This document shows positions 5,122 to 11,293 of a DNA stretch of 11,293 bases, piece by piece. Made by a program: the position numbers and the translations under genes. The DNA is from SCTD01 sp036675425 (GTDB lineage: Bacteria > Actinomycetota > Actinomycetes > Mycobacteriales > SCTD01), in contig JAKFFB010000272.1 in NCBI GenBank assembly GCA_036675425.1, positions 1-11,293 of the forward strand, read 5' to 3'. A model generated the notes under the pieces. That model did not search any database. It had not been told where the DNA came from and saw nothing but the letters and a program-made list of their open reading frames with translations. Numbering within the stretch: position 1 is the first letter of the stretch; every line of letters starts with the position of its first letter.

Positions 5122-6048
5122 TCAGCGGCCCGCGGCCGCGTCCAGCCGGTCGAGCCGGCGGTCCTCGCGCTGCGCCTCGCGCTCGCTGGCCCGCATCCAC
5201 TGCGTGAGCAGCACGGCGAGGAACAGCAGGCCGATGATGTCGCCGGAGGCCCAGAGCAGCGCGCCGCCGAGCTCCTGCTGGTCGACGGCCTCCTCGAGGG
5301 TGTGCAGCGCCAGGTAGTGGTCCGGCGCGATCAGCCCGCGCCCGTCGGGCTGCACGCTCATGATCGACACGCCGAGGAAGGCGTGGAACGGCAGCGTCGT
5401 GCCGATCAGCAGCAGCCGGAACGGGTGCGCGCCCCGCCCCGGCACCGGGTCGATGCCGAGCAGTGGCCAGAAGAAGAGCGCGCCGACGGCCACGAAGTGC
5501 AGGTGCAGCAGCTCGTGCAGCACGCGGCTGTCGAGCGTCGCTTCGTACCAGCCGGAGAAGTAGAGGGCGAACGGGCTCGCGACGTAGAGGATCCACGGGA
5601 TGAGCGGGAAGCCCAGCAGCCGGGCGACCCGCGAGTGCAGCACCGACAGCAGCACCCCGCGCGGCCGCTTCGGCAGCGTCCGGAGCGCCAGGGTGATCGG
5701 TGCGCCGAGCGCGAGGAAGACCGTCGCGACCATCGACAGCAGCATGTGCTGGACCATGTGGGCGGCGAACAGGCTCACGTCGTACGCCGCCAGTCCGGAC
5801 ATCGTCGCGACCGCGATGGTGCCCAGCCCGCCGACGAGGAACGCCAGGGAGCGGCCGATCGGCCAGGTGTCGCCGCGGGCGCGCAGCCGGCGCACGCCGT
5901 AGAGGTAGAGCCCCGCCGGCACGAGCACGAGCAGCAGCGGCAGGAGCTCGACGGAGGCCTCCGTCAGCACCGTCGCGGGACCGAACCCGGGCAAGCCGTC
6001 GCGGTGCGCCAGGACCGTCGAGGCGCTGCTCGCGAGGGCTCCGGACAC
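5122..6048 (-). CDS. ctaG: CtaG-type cytochrome c oxidase assembly membrane protein (caa3_CtaG family)
   Basis: This 308-residue multi-span protein matches the Bacillus-type CtaG family, whose members help assemble or load copper into cytochrome c oxidase. They are unrelated to the Cox11-type proteins that share the name. About seven hydrophobic segments are visible (roughly 32-51, 65-85, 95-122, 143-165, 182-200, 211-231, 262-284). Conserved histidines suited to metal binding occur in AAHMVQHMLL (H97, H101), LHELLHLHF (H178, H182, H184) and PFHAFLG (H222). The C-terminal tail (285-308) is highly charged. The GTG start at 6048 has TAGGCT 6 nt upstream and no Shine-Dalgarno. It diverges from ctaE across 87 bp, which supports a role with this oxidase. 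The family is confident; the precise assembly step is inferred. Confidence 0.9.
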   Translation of the reverse strand: MSGALASSASTVLAHRDGLPGFGPATVLTEASVELLPLLLVLVPAGLYLYGVRRLRARGDTWPIGRSLAFLVGGLGTIAVATMSGLAAYDVSLFAAHMVQHMLLSMVATVFLALGAPITLALRTLPKRPRGVLLSVLHSRVARLLGFPLIPWILYVASPFALYFSGWYEATLDSRVLHELLHLHFVAVGALFFWPLLGIDPVPGRGAHPFRLLLIGTTLPFHAFLGVSIMSVQPDGRGLIAPDHYLALHTLEEAVDQQELGGALLWASGDIIGLLFLAVLLTQWMRASEREAQREDRRLDRLDAAAGR

Positions 6049-6054
6049 CCGCTC

Positions 6055-6060
6055 AGCCTA
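6055..6060 (-). promoter_or_regulatory. -10 element of ctaG (leaderless type)
   Basis: TAGGCT on the minus strand ends 6 nt before the GTG at 6048. No convincing -35 is visible. The promoter shares the 87-bp ctaG-ctaE gap with the ctaE promoter. Confidence 0.5.
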
Positions 6061-6122
6061 GGTCCGCCGGAGCGCGTCGGCGCGGCGGGCGGCCCCGCGT
6101 GGATGCGCGCGCGGTCATCTGC

Positions 6123-6128
6123 CAGGAT
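6123..6128 (+). promoter_or_regulatory. -10 element of the ctaE-qcrCAB operon (leaderless type)
   Basis: CAGGAT ends 7 nt before the GTG at 6136. A weak -35 candidate, TGGATG (6100-6105), lies 17 bp upstream. If this is the real -10, the ATG at 6127 would be upstream of the transcript, which decides the start in favour of the GTG. Confidence 0.45.
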
Positions 6129-6135
6129 GCTCGGC

Positions 6136-6744
6136 GTGACTGCTGCTCCCGCCCTCGAGAAGCTGCCGGCTCACGGATCGCTGACGCGCCCGAACATGGT
6201 CGCCGTCGGCACGATCGTGTGGCTGAGCTCCGAGCTCATGTTCTTCGCGGCCCTGTTCGCGATGTACTTCACGATCCGCTCCGTCCAGGGCGCCGAGGTG
6301 TGGGGTGAGGCCACCGAGGTCCTCAACATCCCGTACGCCCTGGTGTTCACGGTGATCCTCGTGGCGTCGTCCGTGACCTGCCAGCTCGGCGTGTTCGCCG
6401 CCGAGCGCGGTGACGTCTACGGCCTGCGCCGCTGGTTCTCCCTGACGCTGCTCATGGGGCTGGTGTTCGTGCTCGGCCAGGTCAACGAGTACAAGACCCT
6501 GGTCACGCACGAGGGCCTGACGATCGCGTCGGAGCCGTACGGCTCGGTCTTCTACCTGACCACCGGCTTCCACGGGTTGCACGTCATCGGCGGGCTCTTC
6601 GCCTTCGTGATCGTGCTGCTGCGCTCGACCATCGGGAGGTTCTCCCCCGAGCGGGCCACCAGCGCCATCGTCACCTCGTACTACTGGCACTTCGTCGACG
6701 TCGTGTGGATCGGGCTGTTCGCCGCGATCTACATCATCCAGTGA
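6136..6744 (+). CDS. ctaE: Cytochrome c oxidase subunit III
   Basis: CtaE is the subunit III of the aa3-type terminal oxidase in the plasma membrane and stabilises the catalytic subunit. The short actinobacterial form has five membrane helices; here they lie at about 23-47, 67-88, 100-117, 137-162 and 182-201, with 202 residues in total. Family marks are the RPN-x-x-x-VGT-x-x-WL-x-SE segment with E33, LGQVNEY (113-119), the FHGLHV motif (H146, H149) and SYYWHFVD-x-VW (H185). I prefer the GTG at 6136 because CAGGAT lies 7 nt upstream; the ATG at 6127 would add three residues. It is first in the operon with qcrCAB, 23 nt before qcrC. ctaC, ctaD and ctaF must lie elsewhere. Confidence 0.96.
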   Translation: MTAAPALEKLPAHGSLTRPNMVAVGTIVWLSSELMFFAALFAMYFTIRSVQGAEVWGEATEVLNIPYALVFTVILVASSVTCQLGVFAAERGDVYGLRRWFSLTLLMGLVFVLGQVNEYKTLVTHEGLTIASEPYGSVFYLTTGFHGLHVIGGLFAFVIVLLRSTIGRFSPERATSAIVTSYYWHFVDVVWIGLFAAIYIIQ

Positions 6745-6767
6745 CGCCCGCACAGGAACGGAACCCC

Positions 6768-7565
6768 GTGAACTCCACCGCAACGGTGCGCAAGCGCAGG
6801 AAGCAGCTCAGCGGCTACGCCGTCGTGCTGCTGGCGCTCAGCCTGGTCGGCACCCTCTACACCGCCTTCGGCGCCCCGGCAGGGCAGGCGCAGGACGCGC
6901 CCGCCAACCAGTCGATGGCGGTCAAGGAGGGGCGCGAGCTCTACCTGACCGGCTGCTCGACCTGCCACGGCCTCAACCTCGAGGGCGGCTCCGGCGGCCC
7001 GTCGCTGATCGGCGTCGGCGCCTCCTCGGTCGTCTTCCAGATGGAGAGCGGCCGCATGCCGCTGGCCGCAGGCACCCAGCAGGCGCCCCGCAAGCCGCGC
7101 AAGTACGAGATCAGCGAGATCGACCAGATCGCTGCGTACATCCAGGCCAACGGCGGAGGACCCGAGCTGCCCAGCGCCGACAACGCCGACCTGGCCGACG
7201 GCGACCTCCAGCTCGGCGGCGCGCTGTTCCGCACCAACTGCGCCAGCTGCCACAACTTCGCCGGCTCCGGCGGCGCGCTGACCTACGGCAAGTACGCGCC
7301 GGAGCTCACGTCGGCCAGCGCGCGGGTCATCTACTCCGCGATGCAGTCCGGCCCGGAGAGCATGCCGCGCTACGGCGACAACCAGCTCACCCCCGAGGAG
7401 AAGCGCGCGATCACGCGCTACGTGCGCTACCTCACCCAGGAGGCCGACAACCCCGGCGGCGCCGGTCTCGGCCGCTACGGCCCGATCTCCGAGGGCCTGG
7501 TGGCCTGGGTCGTCGGCATCACCGCCCTCGTCGGCCTCACCCTCTGGATCGGTGCACGAGCATGA
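6768..7565 (+). CDS. qcrC: Diheme cytochrome c subunit of the cytochrome bc1 complex
   Basis: QcrC carries electrons from the bc1 complex to the oxidase and replaces a soluble cytochrome c in actinobacteria. The 265-residue protein has a basic N-terminus, a membrane helix or signal anchor at about 16-35, and two cytochrome c domains facing outward. Heme sites are C63-x2-C66-H67 (CSTCHG) and C158-x2-C161-H162 (CASCHN); likely axial methionines are M97 (SGRMPL) and M199 (ESMPRYG). A C-terminal helix (about 240-262) anchors it. The GTG start at 6768 follows the purine-rich AGGAACGGAA (6754-6763), an acceptable Shine-Dalgarno region, as expected for an internal operon gene. The longer in-frame stretch upstream overlaps ctaE and is rejected. 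The stop overlaps the qcrA start as ATGA. Confidence 0.97.
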   Translation: MNSTATVRKRRKQLSGYAVVLLALSLVGTLYTAFGAPAGQAQDAPANQSMAVKEGRELYLTGCSTCHGLNLEGGSGGPSLIGVGASSVVFQMESGRMPLAAGTQQAPRKPRKYEISEIDQIAAYIQANGGGPELPSADNADLADGDLQLGGALFRTNCASCHNFAGSGGALTYGKYAPELTSASARVIYSAMQSGPESMPRYGDNQLTPEEKRAITRYVRYLTQEADNPGGAGLGRYGPISEGLVAWVVGITALVGLTLWIGARA

Positions 7566-8650
7566 GCGACAACGAACCCTCGATCCGGGAGCGGCTGGCC
7601 TCCCGGCCCACCGACGAGGCCAACTCCGGCGGCGACAGCCGGGTGTCGGGCGTCAGCGAGTCGGACTTCCAGCAGACCCACACGAACCCGAACGCGACGC
7701 AGGAGCACGCCTCCGGGCTGCAGTTCGCCGAGCCGCTCGGCCCGCCGCGCGAGCTGACCCCGGCGGAGTCGAAGTCCGCGGAGCGCAAGGTGTCCGCGCT
7801 GTTCCTGCTGTCGGTCGTGGGCGTCGTCGGCTTCGTCCTCGTCTACGCCTTCGGCGAGGAGACCTACGACCAGCCGAACAACTGGCTCTACACGCCGCTC
7901 CTCGGCGTCTTCATGTCGCTCGCGCTGTTCGGCATCGGCGCCGGCGCCGTGCTCTGGGCCAAGCTGCTCATGCCGCACGAGGAGGCCGTGCAGGAGCGCC
8001 ACGACCTGGCCTCCTCCGACGAGGAGCGCGCGGCCACCGCGGCGGCCCTCAAGGAGGGGCTGGCGCAGGCCAACCTCGGCCGCCGCCCGATGCTCCTCGG
8101 CTCGCTGGCCCTCGGCGGCGGTGCACTGGCGCTGCTCCCGGTCCCGTTCCTGTTCGGGCTCGGCCGGTTCCAGAACAAGGAGATCAAGCTCGGCACGACC
8201 GGCTGGAGCGAGGGCGTCCGGCTGATCCGCCAGAACGGCACCCCCGTCAAGCTCGGCGACCTGGTCGTCGGCGCCGTCGAGAGCGTCTTCCCCGACGTCG
8301 ACCACGGCACCAAGCTCGCCGACTCCCCCGCGCTGCTCATCCGGATGAGCCCCGAGGAGCTGCAGCTCGAGGGCGAGGCGGCGGAGTGGACGTACGAAGG
8401 CCACATCGTCTACTCGAGCGTCTGCACCCACCTGGGCTGCCCGGTGAAGCTCTACGAGCAGCAGACCCACAACCTGTTCTGCCCGTGCCACCAGTCGACG
8501 TTCGACGCCGCGCACGGCGCCAAGGTCATCTTCGGCCCGGCTGCCCGGCCGCTGCCTCAACTCGCGATCTCCGTCGACGAGGACGGATACTTCGTGGCAC
8601 AGGGCGACTTCTCTGAGCCCACCGGACCGAGCTACTGGGAGCGCGGATGA
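7562..8650 (+). CDS. qcrA: Rieske iron-sulfur subunit of the cytochrome bc1 complex
   Basis: QcrA takes the first electron from menaquinol through a 2Fe-2S cluster. The 362-residue form with three membrane helices (about 77-98, 109-134, 177-200) is the actinobacterial type; most other Rieske proteins have one. The cluster ligands are C288 and H290 in CTHLGC and C307 and H310 in CPCHQSTFD, with C293 and C309 placed to form the usual disulfide. R174-R175 just before the third helix is a twin-arginine-like signal. In Streptomyces, the first two helices are inserted by Sec and the third, with the folded cluster domain, by Tat; the same is expected here. The 75-residue polar N-terminus is also typical. 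It overlaps qcrC and qcrB by four bases each, giving tight translational coupling. Confidence 0.98.
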   Translation: MSDNEPSIRERLASRPTDEANSGGDSRVSGVSESDFQQTHTNPNATQEHASGLQFAEPLGPPRELTPAESKSAERKVSALFLLSVVGVVGFVLVYAFGEETYDQPNNWLYTPLLGVFMSLALFGIGAGAVLWAKLLMPHEEAVQERHDLASSDEERAATAAALKEGLAQANLGRRPMLLGSLALGGGALALLPVPFLFGLGRFQNKEIKLGTTGWSEGVRLIRQNGTPVKLGDLVVGAVESVFPDVDHGTKLADSPALLIRMSPEELQLEGEAAEWTYEGHIVYSSVCTHLGCPVKLYEQQTHNLFCPCHQSTFDAAHGAKVIFGPAARPLPQLAISVDEDGYFVAQGDFSEPTGPSYWERG

Positions 8651-10272
8651 GCCTCGTCCAGAAGGGCGCCGACGGCCTCGGCCGCGGCATCGACGACCGC
8701 CTCGGCTCGTCGAGCTTCGTCCGGCGCAGCCTGAACAAGGTCTTCCCGGACCACTGGTCGTTCATGCTGGGTGAGATCGCGCTCTACAGCTTCATCATCC
8801 TGCTGCTGACCGGCACCTACCTGGCGCTCTTCTACACGCCCTCGCTGTCGGAGGTCGTCTACGACGGGTCGTACATCCCGCTCAAGGGCGTGACGATGTC
8901 GGAGGCCTACGCCTCCACGCTGCACATCAGCTTCGACGTGCGCGGCGGCCTGATCATGCGGCAGATCCACCACTGGGCTGCGCTGCTGTTCGTGGCCTCG
9001 ATCGCGGTGCACCTGATGCGCGTGTTCTTCACCGGCGCCTTCCGCAAGCCGCGCGAGATCAACTGGGTCATCGGCGTCGGCCTGCTCGTCATGGCCATCC
9101 TCGAGGGCTTCGCCGGCTACTCGCTGCCGGACGACCTGCTGTCCGGCACCGGTGCCCGCATCGCCAGCGGCATCATGCTGTCGATCCCCGTGGCCGGCTC
9201 GTGGGTGGCCTTCCTGCTGCTGGGCGGGGAGTACCCCGGCACCGAGCTGCTGGACCGGCTCTACATCGCCCACGTCTTCATCGTCCCGCTGGCGATCCTC
9301 GGCCTGATCACCGTGCACATGATGATGATCTGGTACCAGAAGCACACCCAGTTCGCCGGTCCCGGGCGCACCGAGCACAACGTGGTCGGCTCCCGGCTCT
9401 ACCCGGTCTACGCCGCCAAGGCGGGCGGGTTCTTCTTCCTGGTCTTCGCCGTCCTCGCCGCGCTCGGCGGTCTCGCGCAGATCAACCCGGTCTGGCTCTA
9501 CGGCCCCTACGACGCCTCGCAGGTGTCCGCCGGCTCGCAGCCCGACTGGTACATCGGCTTCCTCGACGGCTCGACCCGTCTGATGCCGAACTGGGAGCTC
9601 TACCTCGGCGGCTACACGCTGTCGTTGAACGTCCTGCTCCCCACGGTGGTCATGCCGGGCCTGATCTTCACGGCGATGGCGCTCTACCCGTGGATCGAGT
9701 CGCACTTCATCACCAAGGACAAGCGGGCCCACAACCTGCTCGACCGCCCGCGCGACGTCCCGACCCGCACCGCGATCGGCGTCGCCTCGCTCACCTTCTA
9801 CATCGTGCTCCTGATCGGTGGCGGCAACGACGTCATCGCGTCGATCTTCAACCTCAGCATCAACCAGATGACATGGGCGCTCCGGGTCCTGTGCATCATC
9901 GGGCCGCCGATCGCCTTCGTCATCACCAAGCGGATCTGCCTGTCGCTGCAGCAGAGCGACGAGCACCTGCTGCACCACGGCATCGAGTCCGGCACCATCC
10001 GGCGGCTGCCGACCGGTGAGTTCGTCGAGGAGACGGTCCCGCTGCCGCAGCAGTACCGGCTGGGCATCAAGGGCGCTGCCGCCGACCACGCAGCGCTCGA
10101 GGCCGGGCACGACGAGTCGGGCCAGGTCGCCGTTCTCACGCACGAGGAGCCGGTCCGTCCGAAGGGCTTCTTCCGCCCCAAGGGCGTCAGCCGCGTCGAC
10201 GCCGAGCAGGCCGACCGCACCGAGGTCGGTGCCGTCGAGCCCAGCGGCAAGCCGGGCACTCCCCCGCAGTAG
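8647..10272 (+). CDS. qcrB: Cytochrome b subunit of the cytochrome bc1 complex
   Basis: QcrB holds the two b hemes and both quinone sites of the complex. The 541-residue protein has the eight-helix cytochrome b core up to about residue 430. Heme ligands are H108 and H122 (HHWAALLF and IAVHLM) and H209 and H224 (YIAHVF and TVHMMM). Spacings of 14 and 15 are of the kind seen in b6-like proteins. The quinol-oxidation loop reads PDWY (299-302), a variant of the classic PEWY. A polar C-terminal extension of about 110 residues follows, as in actinobacterial QcrB and not in mitochondrial cytochrome b. Homologues are the target of the antituberculosis compound Q203. It is last in the operon; a strong hairpin starts 12 nt after the stop. 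Confidence 0.98.
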   Translation: MSLVQKGADGLGRGIDDRLGSSSFVRRSLNKVFPDHWSFMLGEIALYSFIILLLTGTYLALFYTPSLSEVVYDGSYIPLKGVTMSEAYASTLHISFDVRGGLIMRQIHHWAALLFVASIAVHLMRVFFTGAFRKPREINWVIGVGLLVMAILEGFAGYSLPDDLLSGTGARIASGIMLSIPVAGSWVAFLLLGGEYPGTELLDRLYIAHVFIVPLAILGLITVHMMMIWYQKHTQFAGPGRTEHNVVGSRLYPVYAAKAGGFFFLVFAVLAALGGLAQINPVWLYGPYDASQVSAGSQPDWYIGFLDGSTRLMPNWELYLGGYTLSLNVLLPTVVMPGLIFTAMALYPWIESHFITKDKRAHNLLDRPRDVPTRTAIGVASLTFYIVLLIGGGNDVIASIFNLSINQMTWALRVLCIIGPPIAFVITKRICLSLQQSDEHLLHHGIESGTIRRLPTGEFVEETVPLPQQYRLGIKGAAADHAALEAGHDESGQVAVLTHEEPVRPKGFFRPKGVSRVDAEQADRTEVGAVEPSGKPGTPPQ

Positions 10273-10284
10273 GTCATCACGCAT

Positions 10285-10324
10285 CCGAGGCCCCGCTCCC
10301 CGATCCCGGGGGGCGGGGCCTCGG
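10285..10324 (+). terminator. GC-rich hairpin terminator after qcrB
   Basis: A 17-bp stem (10285-10301 with 10308-10324, one G-U pair) closes on the six-base loop GATCCC. The next bases, CGTTGCC, contain only two T's, so it is a GC-rich actinobacterial terminator lacking a real T-tract. It lies between the qcrB stop and the start of the peptidase gene and should separate the two units. Confidence 0.75.
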
Positions 10325-10331
10325 CGTTGCC

Positions 10332-10337
10332 TAGGGT
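10332..10337 (+). promoter_or_regulatory. -10 element of the M16 peptidase gene (leaderless type)
   Basis: TAGGGT ends 7 nt before the GTG at 10345. Any -35 would fall inside the qcrB terminator stem, and none is recognisable there. The GGAGG at 10338-10342 is too close to the GTG to act as a Shine-Dalgarno. Confidence 0.5.
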
Positions 10338-10344
10338 GGAGGGG

Positions 10345-11293
10345 GTGGAGCGCACCCTCGTCGACGGCGTGCCGGTGCTGTGGGCGCCGGCTCCTGGACC
10401 CCTCACCGCAGGCCTGGTGCTCGGCGTCGGGAGGCGTGACGAGTCGGTCGTACGAGGAGGCCTGACCCACCTGGTCGAGCACCTCGCGATGCGCGCGCTC
10501 GGCCGGACCACGCTGGACTGCAACGCCACCGTGGACGTGGCCTCGACCCAGTTCACCGCCACGGGGACCCCCGAGCAGGTGACCGGCTTCCTGCGGTCGG
10601 TCTGCGCGGCCCTGGCCGACCTGCCGACCGACGGGCTCCCCGCCGAGGCGGGCGTCCTGCGGGCCGAGGGCGGCATGCCCGCCCCGCCTGCGCTGGGGGC
10701 ACTGCTGAGCGAGCTGTACGGCGCGCAGGGCGTCGGGCTGGCCGGCTTCCGCGAGCCGGCCCTGCACGCCCTGACCGCCGACGACGTGCGCGACTGGGCG
10801 GCGGAGCGGTTCGTGCGCGGGAACGCCGCGCTGTGGCTGACCGGCCCTCCCCCGCCCGGCCTCGCGCTGCCCCTGCCCGACGGGCCGCGACCCGCTCCGA
10901 CCGCATCACCTGCCCGCGACGTGCCCCTGCCCGCCCTGGTCGAGATCGGCCCGGAGGGGCTGGTCGCGCTCGGTGCCGAAGCCGCGTACGGCGTCGCGGT
11001 CGGCGCCGCGTGCCGCGTGCTGCGCACCCGCGTCGAGGACGAGCTGCGGCACCGGCGCGGCCTGTCGTACGTCGTGATGCTCGACCAGGTCCCCGTCGCC
11101 GCCGACCGCCGCTTCGTGGCCGTGACGGCCGACTGCCACGACGGCCGGGAGCCGGTCGCCGCGCGGGCGCTGTGGCAGGAGCTGCGCAAGCTGGCCGAGC
11201 ACGGCCCGGCCGCCGAGGAGCTGGCGCACGACCTCGAGGGTCTCGGGACCTACGTCGACGACCCGCGGGCGGTGCACGAGGAGCTGCACGAGG
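10345..11293 (+). CDS. M16 family (pitrilysin-like) zinc peptidase homologue, 3' end missing
   Basis: An open frame of 316 codons runs off the right edge without a stop. Residues 38-47 contain the inverted zinc motif H42-x2-E45-H46 (THLVEHLAM), and E101 and E108 are spaced seven apart as in the family's downstream Glu pair, one of which is the third zinc ligand. The interval from the HxxEH is somewhat shorter than in pitrilysin. In the second half, EDELRHRRGLSYVV matches the substrate-binding region of the C-terminal M16 domain. The active-site set looks intact, so this could be a real peptidase. Without the C-terminus I cannot exclude that it pairs with a second subunit. No signal peptide is visible, so it is probably cytoplasmic. 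The GTG at 10345 is chosen from the -10 box 7 nt upstream; an in-frame GTG at 10336 overlaps that box. Substrate unknown. Confidence 0.82.
   Translation, partial: MERTLVDGVPVLWAPAPGPLTAGLVLGVGRRDESVVRGGLTHLVEHLAMRALGRTTLDCNATVDVASTQFTATGTPEQVTGFLRSVCAALADLPTDGLPAEAGVLRAEGGMPAPPALGALLSELYGAQGVGLAGFREPALHALTADDVRDWAAERFVRGNAALWLTGPPPPGLALPLPDGPRPAPTASPARDVPLPALVEIGPEGLVALGAEAAYGVAVGAACRVLRTRVEDELRHRRGLSYVVMLDQVPVAADRRFVAVTADCHDGREPVAARALWQELRKLAEHGPAAEELAHDLEGLGTYVDDPRAVHEELHE

Noticed and set aside
6064..6088. CCGCCG...CGGCGG inverted repeat in the ctaG-ctaE gap
   Set aside because: Six-base GC-only arms are expected by chance at this base composition.
5302..6135. Long plus-strand frame in front of ctaE
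   Set aside because: It is antisense to ctaG and only joins the ctaE frame by chance; its composition is Arg, Gln, Glu and His rich with no motif.
8632..10767. A 711-codon minus-strand open frame opposite qcrB and the peptidase gene
   Set aside because: It is antisense to a clearly conserved gene, is rich in Arg, Asp, Gly and His as expected of frames opposite GC-rich codons, and shows no domain.
1..11293. CRISPR arrays, transposases, integrases, toxin-antitoxin or phage-defence genes
   Set aside because: I found no direct-repeat arrays, terminal inverted repeats or protein motifs of these kinds; the content is mostly core genome.

Overview
This is a very GC-rich chromosomal window with strong G/C third-position bias, frequent GTG starts, ATGA overlaps and an actinobacterial respiratory locus (ctaE-qcrC-qcrA-qcrB). 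It comes from a high-GC actinomycete; I cannot name the genus from sequence alone. I support 15 protein genes (two cut by the window ends). I saw no rRNA, tRNA, CRISPR array, insertion sequence or phage gene. No stretch over 300 bases lacks a gene.

Layout. (1) 1-1651: a minus-strand pair (a partial secreted protein downstream of a fatty acid hydroxylase/sterol desaturase-type membrane di-iron enzyme) diverges from a TetR-family regulator. Their 74-bp gap holds a 30-bp interrupted palindrome that overlaps both promoters. (2) 1658-2878: an unrecognised membrane-anchored protein with two similar extracytoplasmic domains diverges from a stand-alone Lrp/AsnC ligand-binding-domain protein. (3) 2895-2953: a large perfect-arm inverted repeat between convergent genes. 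(4) 2962-6048, all minus strand: ctaG-like oxidase assembly gene, RraB-domain-like gene, a 59-residue zinc-finger-like protein, a degenerate response-regulator receiver protein, and trpD. (5) 6136-10272, plus strand: ctaE-qcrC-qcrA-qcrB, encoding cytochrome oxidase subunit III and the whole cytochrome bc1 complex, closed by a strong GC-rich hairpin. (6) 10345-end: an M16-family peptidase homologue.

How the genes fit. QcrCAB is the actinobacterial menaquinol:cytochrome c reductase, whose diheme QcrC hands electrons directly to the aa3 oxidase; CtaE is a subunit of that oxidase and the CtaG-like protein is a probable assembly factor. ctaC, ctaD and ctaF are not in this window. trpD beside ctaE-qcrCAB is a known actinobacterial arrangement (trpD-ctaE-qcrCAB in Mycobacterium tuberculosis) and is not a complete tryptophan operon.

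The most consistent unexpected pattern is in the 5' ends. Eight genes that begin transcription units have a -10-like hexamer (mostly TANNNT) ending 6 to 8 nt before the start codon, and none has a well-placed Shine-Dalgarno. They are therefore probably leaderless. The exception is the zinc-finger gene, which has a near-consensus promoter, a leader of roughly 50 nt, a strong Shine-Dalgarno and a TTG start. I do not see a clearly new multi-gene system; the best leads are the TetR/hydroxylase operator, the small zinc-finger and degenerate receiver genes upstream of trpD, the duplicated Cys-pair membrane protein and the intergenic inverted repeat.
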